Source of the DNA: Saccoglossus kowalevskii
Taxonomy: Eukaryota; Hemichordata; Enteropneusta; Harrimaniidae
Assembly: GCF_000003605.2 (NCBI RefSeq)
Contig: NW_003152183.1
Span: forward strand, 1 to 64,000
DNA length: 64,000 bases
Reading direction: 5' to 3'
A program made the position numbers and the translations under genes. Below the pieces are notes generated by a model. That model saw only the letters and a program-made list of their open reading frames with translations, ran no database searches and was not told the DNA's origin. Each line of letters opens with the position of its first letter. Within the stretch, counting starts at the first letter, position 1. Shown piece by piece: positions 54,986 to 64,000 of this stretch.

Positions 54986-57900
54986 GTCCACATTTGTAAA
55001 GTAAGGACATTTAATAAAAGCCCGTTAAAAGCAGCTTATAGATATTCACATGAGGTGACTGTAAAATGTTAGAAAACAGCGTGCAATGTTTGAAAAATCG
55101 AAGGAAATGTTGGCGGAGTTGCTAGTTTATTTAGCCTAAGTCATTGTAATGACAACCCCGCAGTTAAATTTGGAAAGCATTGAGTAAATTTGCCGATAAC
55201 GCCTCATATCTAAGCAGATTATCACAACAGTCAATCGAAATATTGACAACAAACTGTATGCAAAGTTGTAAAACGCGGTTGCGAAGTAGGTAGTTTCATT
55301 CGGGATTGTTACCTGTGATATCATATTAACAAGTCCCGTAGTTGAACATTCGAAAATGTGAATAAATATTCGTAACATGCTGTTTAATTACCGTAGTTTT
55401 ATTACAAGTATGTAGAGGTCATAGGTCAATCTAGAAGATACTTGTGCAAGTGATATCGATTTAAAACATCCAAAAACATGAAATAGCCGCAAATTCGGAA
55501 TAATAATCCATTCAGCTGTGGGGTTAGGCGCTCGACAAATGTTTAAAGTAAAGCACAATCGGGCGTGATTAGTACTTGCATGGGAGACTCCCTGACTAAA
55601 CGACCTTTTGAATTTTTGTTTGTTTCAACACGCACATGGAAAAGATGTCAGGCAACGTTCCGGCACTTTTTGTTACTGTGATGTCAATCATTTATAGTAG
55701 AAAATCGAGGCATTTTTGTAACTTTTTCAATTAATGGAAAATTTTCAAATTCGTTCTAATTTTCACGAACAAGTTGTGGATGCTGTTGGCACGTAGTGGG
55801 TGTTACACTGTTAACGCATCCTGCAAAGTTGTTCAAAGTGATTACAAAGTTGTACAAAGTTATTGCAAATTTGGTAAATGCATTTGCATATATGACCAAG
55901 TTGTTATCATATAACAGTCCACATTTGTAAAGTAAGGACATTTAATAAAAGCCCGTTAAAAGCAGCTTATAGATATTCACATGAGGTGACTGTAAAATGT
56001 TAGAAAACAGCGTGCAATGTTTGAAAAATCGAAGGAAATGTTGGCGGAGTTGCTAGTTTATTTAGCCTAAGTCATTGTAATGACAACCCCGCAGTTAAAT
56101 TTGGAAAGCATTCAGTAAATTTGCCGATAACGCCTCATATCGAAGCAGATTATCACAACAGTCAATCGAAATATTGACAACAAACTGTATGCAAAGTTGT
56201 AAAACGCGGGTTGCGAAGTAGTAGTTTCATTCGGGATTGTTACCTGTGATATCATATTAACAAGTCCCGTAGTTGAACATTCGAAAATGTGAATAAATAT
56301 TCGTAACATGCTGTTTAATTTCCGTAGTTTTATACAAGTATGTAGAGGTCATAGGTCAATCTAGAAGACACTTGGTGCAAGCGATATCGATTAAAACATC
56401 CAAAAACATGAAATAGCCGTAAATTCGGAATAATAATCCATGCAGCTGTGGGGTTGGGCGCTCGACAAATGTTTAAAGTAAAGCACAATCGGGCATGATT
56501 AGTACTTGCATGGGAGACTCCCTGACTAAACGACCTTTTGAATTTTTGTTTGTTTCAACACGCACATGGAAAAGATGTAAGGCAACGTTCTGGCACTTTT
56601 TCTTACTGTGATGTCAATCATTTATAGTAGAAAATCGAGGCATTTTTGTAACTTTTTCAATTAATGGAAAATTTTCAAATTCGTTCTATTTTTCACGAAC
56701 AAGTTGTGGATGCTGTTGGCACGTAGTGGGTGTTACACTGTTAACGCATCCTGCAAAGTTGTTCAAAGTGATTACAAAGTTGTACAAAGTTATTGCAAAT
56801 TTGGTAAATGCATTTGCATATATGACCAAGTTGTTATCATATAACAGTCCACATTTGTAAAGTAGGGAAATTTAATAAAAGCCCGTTAAAAGCAGCTTAT
56901 AGATATTCACATGAGGTGACTGTAAAATGTTAGAAAACAGCGTGCAATGTTTGAAAAATCGAAGGAAATGTTGGCGGAGTTGCTAGTTTATTTAGCCTAA
57001 GTCATTGTAATGACAACCCCGCAGTTAAATTTGGAAAGCATTGAGTAAATTTGCCGATAACGCCTCATATCTAAGCAGATTATCACAACAGTCAATCGAA
57101 ATATTGACAACAAACTGTATGCAAAGTTGTAAAACGCGGTTGCGAAGTAGGTAGTTTCATTCGGGATTGTTACCTGTGATATCATATTAACAAGTCCCGT
57201 AGTTGAACATTCGAAAATGTGAATAAATATTCGTAACATGCTGTTTAATTACCGTAGTTTTATTACAAGTATGTAGAGGTCATAGGTCAATCTAGAAGAT
57301 ACTTGTGCAAGCGATATCGATTTAAAACATCCAAAAACATGAAATAGCCGCAAATTCGGAATAATAATCCATTCAGCTGTGGGGTTGGGCGCTCGACAAA
57401 TGTTTAAAGTAAAGCACAATCGGGCGTGATTAGTACTTGCATGGGAGACTCCCTGACTAAACGACCTTTTGAATTTTTGTTTGTTTCAACACGCACATGG
57501 AAAAGATGTAAGGCAACGTTCCGGCACTTTTTCTTACTGTGATGTCAATCATTTATAGTAGAAAATCGAGGCATTTTTGTAACTTTTTCAATTAATGGAA
57601 AATTTTCAAATTCGTTCTAATTTTCACGAACAAGTTGTGGATGCTGTTGGCACGTAGTGGGTGTTACACTGTTAACGCATCATGCAAAGTTGTTCAAAGT
57701 GATTACAAAGTTGTACAAAGTTATTGCAAATTTGGTAAATGCATTTGCATATATGACCAAGTTGTTATCATATAACAGTCCACATTTGTAAAGTAAGGAC
57801 ATTTAATAAAAGCCCGTTAAAAGCAGCTTATAGATATTCACATGAGGTGACTGTAAAATGTTAGAAAACAGCGTGCAATGTTTGAAAAATCGAAGGAAAT

Positions 57901-58160
57901 GTTGGCGGAGTTGCTAGTTTATTTAGCCTAAGTCATTGTAATGACAACCCCGCAGTTAAATTTGGAAAGCATTGAGTAAATTTGCCGATAACGCCTCATA
58001 TCTAAGCAGATTATCACAACAGTCAATCGAAATATTGACAACAAACTGTATGCAAAGTTGTAAAACGCGGTTGCGAAGTAGGTAGTTTCATTCGGGATTG
58101 TTACCTGTGATATCATATTAACAAGTCCCGTAGTTGAACATTCGAAAATGTGAATAAATA
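54986..58160 (+). repeat. Array patch, subfamily C units
   Basis: Units anchored 55136, 56067, 56997 and 57928. The variant AAGTAAGGACATTTAAT appears at about 55003, 55933 and 57793 and also near 15876 and 23326. The unit at 56067 has a cluster of one-base length changes (56205-56395). Confidence 0.76.
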
Positions 58161-61100
58161 TTTCGTAACATGCTGTTTAATTACCGTAGTTTTATTACAA
58201 GTATGTAGAGGTCATAGGTCAATCTAGAAGATACTTGTGCAAGCGATATCGATTTAAAACATCCAAAAACATGAAATAGCCGCAAATTCGGAGTAATAAA
58301 CCATGCAGCTGTGGGGTTAGGTGCTCGACAAATGTTTAAAGTAAAGCACAATCGGGCGTGGTTAGTACTTGCATGGGAGACTCCCTGACTAAACGACCTT
58401 TTGAATTTTTGTTTGTTTCAACAAGCACATGGAAAAGATGTAAGGCAACGTTCCGGCACTTTTTCTTTCTGTGATGTCAATCATTTATAGTAGAAAATCG
58501 AGGCATTTTTGTAACTTTTTCAATTAATGGAAAATTTTCAAATTCATTCTAATTTTCACGAACAAGTTGTGGATGCTGTTGGCACGTAGTGGGTGTTACA
58601 CTGTTAACGCATCGTGCAAAGTTGTTCAAAGTGATTACAAAGTTGTACAAAGTTATTGCAAATTTGGTAAATGCATTTGCATATATGACCAAGTTGTTAT
58701 CATATAACAATCCACATTTGTAAAGTAGGGAAATTTAATAAAAGCCCGTTAAAAGCAGCTTATAGATATTCACATGAGGTGACTGTAAAATGTTAGAAAA
58801 CAGCGTGCAAAGTTTGAAAAAAACGAAGGAAATGTTGGCGGAGTTGCTAGTTTATTTAGCCTAAGTCATTGTAATGACAACCCCGCAGTTAAATTTTGAA
58901 AGCATTGAGTAAATTTGCCGATAACGCCTCATATCTAAGCAGATTATCACAATAGTCAATCGAAATATTGACAACAAACTGTATGCAAAGTTGTAAAACG
59001 CGGTTGCGAAGTAAGTAGTTTCATTCGGGATTGTTACCTGTGATATCATATTAACAAGTCCCGTAGTTGAACATTCGAAAATGTGAATAAATATTTCGTA
59101 ACATGCTGTTTAATTACCGTAGTTTTATTACAAGTATGTAGAGGTCATAGGTCAATCTAGAAGATACTTGTGCAAGCGATATCGATTTAAAACATCCAAA
59201 AACATGAAATAGCCGCAAATTCGGAATATTAATCCATGCAGCTGTGGGGTTAGGTGCTCGACAAATGTTTAAAGTAAAGCACAATCGGGCGTGGTTAGTA
59301 CTTGCATGGGAGACTCCTGACTAAACGACTTTTGAATTTTTGTTTGTTCAACAAGCACATGGAAAAGATGTAAGGCAACGTTCCGGCACTTTTTTCTTTC
59401 TGTGATGTCAATCATTTATAGTAGAAAATCGAGGCATTTTTGTAACTTTTTCAATTAATGGAAAATTTTCAAATTCATTCTAATTTTCACGAACAAGTTG
59501 TGGATGCTGTTGGCACGTAGTGGGTGTTACACTGTTAACGCATCCTGCAAAGTTGTTCAAAGTGATTACAAAGTTGTACAAAGTTATTGCAAATTTGGTA
59601 AATGCATTTGCATATATGACCAAGTTGTTATCATATAACAATCCACATTTGTAAAGTAGGGAAATTTAATAAAAGCCCGTTAAAAGCAGCTTATAGATAT
59701 TCACATGAGGTGACTGTAAAATGTTAGAAAACAGCGTGCAAAGTTTGAAAAAAACGAAGGAAATGTTGGCGGAGTTGCTAGTTTATTTAGCCTAAGTCAT
59801 TGTAATGACAACCCCGCAGTTAAAATTTGAAAGCATTGAGTAAATTTGCCGATAACGCCTCATATCTAAGAAGATTATCACAACAGTCAATCGAAATATT
59901 GACAACAAACTGTATGCAAAGTTGTAAAACGCGGTTGCGAAGTAGGTAGTTTCATTCGGGATTGTTACCTGTGATATCATATTAACAAGTCCCGTAGTTG
60001 AACATTCGAAAATGTGAATAAATATTTCGTAACATGCTGTTTAATTACCGTAGTTTTATTACAAGTATGTAGAGGTCATAGGTCAATCTAGAAGATACTT
60101 GTGCAAGCGATATCGATTTAAAACATCCAAAAACATGAAATAGCCGCAAATTCGGAATAATAATCCATGCAGCTGTGGGGTTAGGTGCTCGACAAATGTT
60201 TAAAGTAAAGCACAATCGGGCGTGGTTAGTACTTGCATCGGAGACTCCCTGACTAAACGACCTTTTGAATTTTTGTTTGTTTCAACACGCACATGGAAAA
60301 GATGTAAGGCAACGTTCCGGCACTTTTTCTTACTGTGATGTCAATCATTTATAGTAGAAAATCGAGGCATTTTTGTAACTTTTTCAATTAATGGAAAATT
60401 TTCAAATTCATCCTAATTTTCACGAACAAGTTGTGGATGCTGTTTGCACGTAGTGGGTGTTACACTGTTAACGCATCCTGCAAAGTTGTTCAAAGTGATT
60501 ACAAAGTTGTACAAAGTATCGCAAATTTGGTAAATGCATTTGCATATATGACCAGTTGTATCATATAACAATCCACTTTTGTAAAGTAGGAATATTAATA
60601 AAAGCCCGTTAAAAGCAGCTTATATATATTCACATGAGGTGACTGTAAAATGTTAGAAAACAGCGTGCAAAGTTTGAAAAAACGAAGGAAATGTTGGCGG
60701 AGTTGCTAGTTTATTTAGCCTAAGTCATTGTAATGACAAACCCGCAGTTAAATTTTGAAAGCATTGAGTAAATTTGCCGATATCGCCTCATATCGAAGCA
60801 GATAATCACAACAGTCAATCGAAATATTGACAACAAACTGTATGCAAAGTTGTAAAAAGCGGTTGCGAAGTAGGTAGTTTCATTCGGGATTGTTACTTGT
60901 GATATCATATTAACAAATCCCGTAGTTGAACATTCGAAAATGTGAATAAATATTTCGTAACATGCTGTTTAATTACCGTAGATTTATTACAAGTATGTAG
61001 AGGTCATAGGTCAATCTAGAAGATACTTGTGCAAGCGATATCGATTTAAAACATCCAAAAACATGAAATAGCCGCAAATTCGGAATAATAATCCATGCAG

Positions 61101-64000
61101 CTGTGGGGTTAGGTGCTCGACAAATGTTTAAAGTAAAGCACAATCGGGCGTGGTTCGTGCTTGCATGGGAGACTCCCTGACTAAACGACCTTTTGAATTT
61201 TTGTTTGTTTCAACACGCACATGGAAAAGATGTAAGGCAACGTTCCGGCACTTTTTCTTACTGTGATGTCAATCATTTATAGTAGAAAATCGAGGCATTT
61301 TTGTAACTTTTTCAATTAATGGAAAATTTTCAAATTCATTCTAATTTTCACGAACTAGTTGTGGATGCTGTCGACACGTAGTGGGTGTTACACTGTTAAC
61401 GCATCGTGCAAAGTTGTTCAAAGTGATTACAAAGTTGTACAAAGTTATTGCAAATTTGGTAAATGCATTTGCATATATGCCCAAGTTGTTATCATATAAC
61501 AATCCACTTTTGTAAAGTAGGAATATTTAATAAAAGCCCGTTAAAAGCAGCTTATAGATATTCACATGAGGTGACTGTAAAATGTTAGAAAACAGCGTGC
61601 AAAGTTTGAAAAAACGAAGGAAATGTTGGCGGAGTTGCTAGTTTATTTAGCCTAAGTCATTGTAATGACAAACCCGCAGTTAAATTTTGAAAGCATTGAG
61701 TAAATTTGCCGATATCGCCTCATATCGAAGCAGATTATCACAACAGTCAATCGAAATATTGACAACAAACTGTATGCAAAGTTGTAAAAAGCGGTTGCGA
61801 AGTAGGTAGTTTCATTCGGGATTGTTACTTGTGATATCATATTAACAAATCCCGTAGTTGAACATTCGAAAATGTGAATAAATATTTCTAACATGCTGTT
61901 TAATTACCGTAGTTTTATTACAAGTATGTAGAGGTCATAGGTCAATCTAGAAGATACTTGTGCAAGCGATATCGATTTAAAACATCCAAAAACATGAAAT
62001 AGCCGCAAATTCGGAATAATAATCCATGCAGCTGTGGGGTTAGGTGCTCGACAAATGTTTAAAGTAAAGCACAATCGGGCGTGGTTCGTACTTGCATGGG
62101 AGACTCCCTGACTAAACGACCTTTTGAATTTTTGTTTGTTTCAACACGCACATGGAAAAGATGTAAGGCAACGTTCCGGCACTTTTTCTTACTGTGATGT
62201 CAATCATTTATAGTAGAAAATCGAGGCATTTTTGTAACTTTTTCAATTAATGGAAAATTTTCAAATTCATTCTAATTTTCACGAACAAGTTGTGGATGCT
62301 GTCGACACGTAGTGGGTGTTACACTGTTAACGCATCCTGCAAAGTTGTTCAAAGTGATTACAAAGTTGTACAAAGTTATAGCAAATTTTGTAAATGCATT
62401 TGCATATATGACCAAGTTGTTATCATATAACAATCCACATTTGTAAAGTAGGGAAATTTAATAAAAGCCCGTTAAAAACAGCTTATAGATATTCACATGA
62501 GGTGACTGTAAAATGTTAGAAAACAGCGTGCAAAGTTTGAAAAAACGAAGGAAATGTTGGCGGAGTTGCTAGTTTATTTAGCCTAAGTCATTGTAATGAC
62601 AACCCCGCAGTTAAATTTTGAAAGCATTGAGTAAATTTGCCGATAACGCCTCATATCGAAGCAGATTATCACAACAGTCAATCGAAATATTGACAACAAA
62701 CTGTATGCAAAGTTGTAAAAAGCGGTTGCGAAGTAGGTAGTTTCATTCGGGATTGTTACCTGTGATATCATATTAACAAATCCCGTAGTTGAACATTCGA
62801 AAATGTGAATAAATATTTCGTAACATGATGTTTAATTACCGTAGTTTTATTACAAGTATGTAGAGGTCATAGGTCAATCTAGAAGATACTTGTGCAAGCG
62901 ATATCGATTTAAAACATCCAAAAACATGAAATAGCCGCAAATTCGGAATAATAATCCATGCAGCTGTGGGGTTAGGTGCTCGACAAATGTTTAAAGTAAA
63001 GCACAATCGGGCGTGGTTCGTACTTCCATGGGAGACTCCCTGACTAAACGACCTTTTGAATTTTTGTTTGTTTCAACACGCACATGGAAAAGATGTAAGG
63101 CAACGTTCCGGCACTTTTTCTTACTGTGATGTCAATCATTTATAGTAGAAAATCGAGGCATTTTTGTAACTTTTTCAATTAATGGAAAATTTTCAAATTC
63201 ATTCTAATTTTCACGAACAAGTTGTGGATGCTGTCGACACGTAGTGGGTGTTACACTGTTAACGCATCCTGCAAAGTTGTTCAAAGTGATTACAAAGTTG
63301 TACAAAGTTATTGCAAATTTGGTAAATGCATTTGCATATATGACCAAGTTGTTATCATATAACGATCCACATTTGTAAAGTAGGGAAATTTAATAAAAGC
63401 CCGTTAAAAGCAGCTTATAGATATTCACATGAGGTGACTGTAAAATGTTAGAAAACAGCGTGCAAAGTTTGAAAAAACGAAGGAAATGTTGGCGGAGTTG
63501 CTAGTTTATTTAGCCTAAGTCATTGTAATGACAACCCCGCAGTTAAATTTTGAAAGCATTGAGTAAATTTGCCGATAACGCCTCATATCGAAGCAGACTA
63601 TCACAACAGTCAATCGAAATATTGACAACAAACTGTATGCAAAGTTATAAAAAGCGGTTGCAAAGTAGGTAGTTTCATTCGGGATTGTTAGCTGTGATAT
63701 CATATTAACAAATCCCGTAGTTGAACATTCGAAAATGTGAATAAATATTTCGTAACATGCTGTTTAATTACCGTAGTTTTATTACAAGTATGTAGAGGTC
63801 ATAGGTCAATCTAGAAGATTCTTGTGCAAGCGATATCGATTTAAAACATCCAAAAACATGAAATAGCCGCAAATTCGGAATAATAATCCATGCAGCTGTG
63901 GGGTTAGGTGCTCGACAAATGTTTAAAGTAAAGCACAATCGGGCGTGGTTCGTACTTGCATGGGAGACTCCCTGACTAAACGACCTTTTGAATTTTTGTT
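58161..64000 (+). repeat. Array patch, subfamily B units to the window end
   Basis: Units anchored 58861 to 63515, the last cut by the window edge. Clusters of short deletions lie at 59310-59350 and 60515-60600. The unit at 60720 is a close relative of that at 31848. Confidence 0.77.

Larger units (their letters stand above)
1..64000 (+). repeat. Tandem satellite array, unit about 932 bp, 68 whole copies plus two partial ends
   Basis: The same sequence recurs head to tail through the whole window. As anchor I used the CTA of GCCTAAGTCAT, or the same place in variants. Anchors are at 161, 1095, 2030, 2963, 3895, 4827, 5758, 6689, 7621, 8553, 9485, 10418, 11351, 12283, 13217, 14148, 15079, 16010, 16941, 17872, 18803, 19734, 20667, 21601, 22530, 23460, 24390, 25321, 26253, 27184, 28119, 29052, 29984, 30916, 31848, 32780, 33710, 34642, 35574, 36506, 37430, 38362, 39294, 40226, 41154, 42086, 43018, 43946, 44877, 45808, 46738, 47676, 48609, 49542, 50474, 51406, 52338, 53270, 54204, 55136, 56067, 56997, 57928, 58861, 59792, 60720, 61652, 62583 and 63515. 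Most spacings are 930-934. No unit is inverted and nothing is inserted between units. Subfamilies differ by a few per cent: 9 differences in about 200 bases between the unit at 27184 (A) and that at 2030 (B). I do not recognise the satellite as a named family. Confidence 0.98.

Noticed and set aside
1-64000. Plant Cassandra-type element (a retroelement relative with 5S in its terminal repeats)
   Set aside because: The 5S-like part is animal-type (TTAGTACTTG rather than the plant TAGTACTAGG). There is one copy per unit, and I see no primer-binding site or terminal repeats.
1-64000. CRISPR array or bacterial repeat locus
   Set aside because: The repeat is 932 bp with no spacers, and no cas genes or bacterial coding sequence are present.

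Overview
The window is one uninterrupted tandem array of a satellite DNA with a unit of about 932 bp. I can place 69 successive copies of a fixed anchor, from position 161 to 63515. That gives 68 whole units with a mean length of 931.7 bp (range 924-938) and partial units at both ends. All copies are head to tail on the same strand. I see no host gene, tRNA, intact rRNA, inserted transposon, CRISPR array or array boundary anywhere in the 64 kb. Such an array points to a eukaryotic heterochromatic region (pericentromeric, centromeric, subtelomeric or a sex/B chromosome). The DNA is AT-rich and CpG is not depleted. One part of the unit resembles animal-type 5S rRNA, so I infer an animal, probably an invertebrate. 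I cannot name the species. The main discovery is that every unit carries a relic of a 5S ribosomal RNA gene on the + strand, about 392-461 bases after the anchor. The match covers the internal RNA polymerase III promoter (box A-like, intermediate element, box C-like) and is followed at once by T-runs of the kind that end Pol III transcripts. The 5' part and the 3' terminal stem of 5S are not recognisable. The satellite is therefore best read as a 5S-derived satellite, or a satellite that captured a 5S-like or SINE3-like promoter, and not as functional 5S rDNA. Other parts of the unit include a run of CAAAGTT-like subrepeats spaced alternately 10 and 11 bp (close to one helical turn), an octamer-like ATTTGCAT, and several short perfect inverted repeats. 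The array is a mosaic of four recognisable monomer subfamilies, called A, B, C and D here, arranged in patches: A 1-1555, B to 13155, C to 19965, A to 21420, B to 22440, C to 25840, A to 28590, B to 37330, D to 41050, B to 43330, D to 44175, C to 47170, D to 48410, A to 50470, B to 54985, C to 58160, B to the end. Patch edges fall inside units and were placed by eye to within a few tens of bases. Private variants shared by units 20-45 kb apart, and a short alternating two-unit pattern near 14-18.5 kb, show ongoing unequal exchange or gene conversion. Recurrent short reverse-strand ORFs occur because the unit repeats. They change amino acids freely between subfamilies and are not supported as genes.
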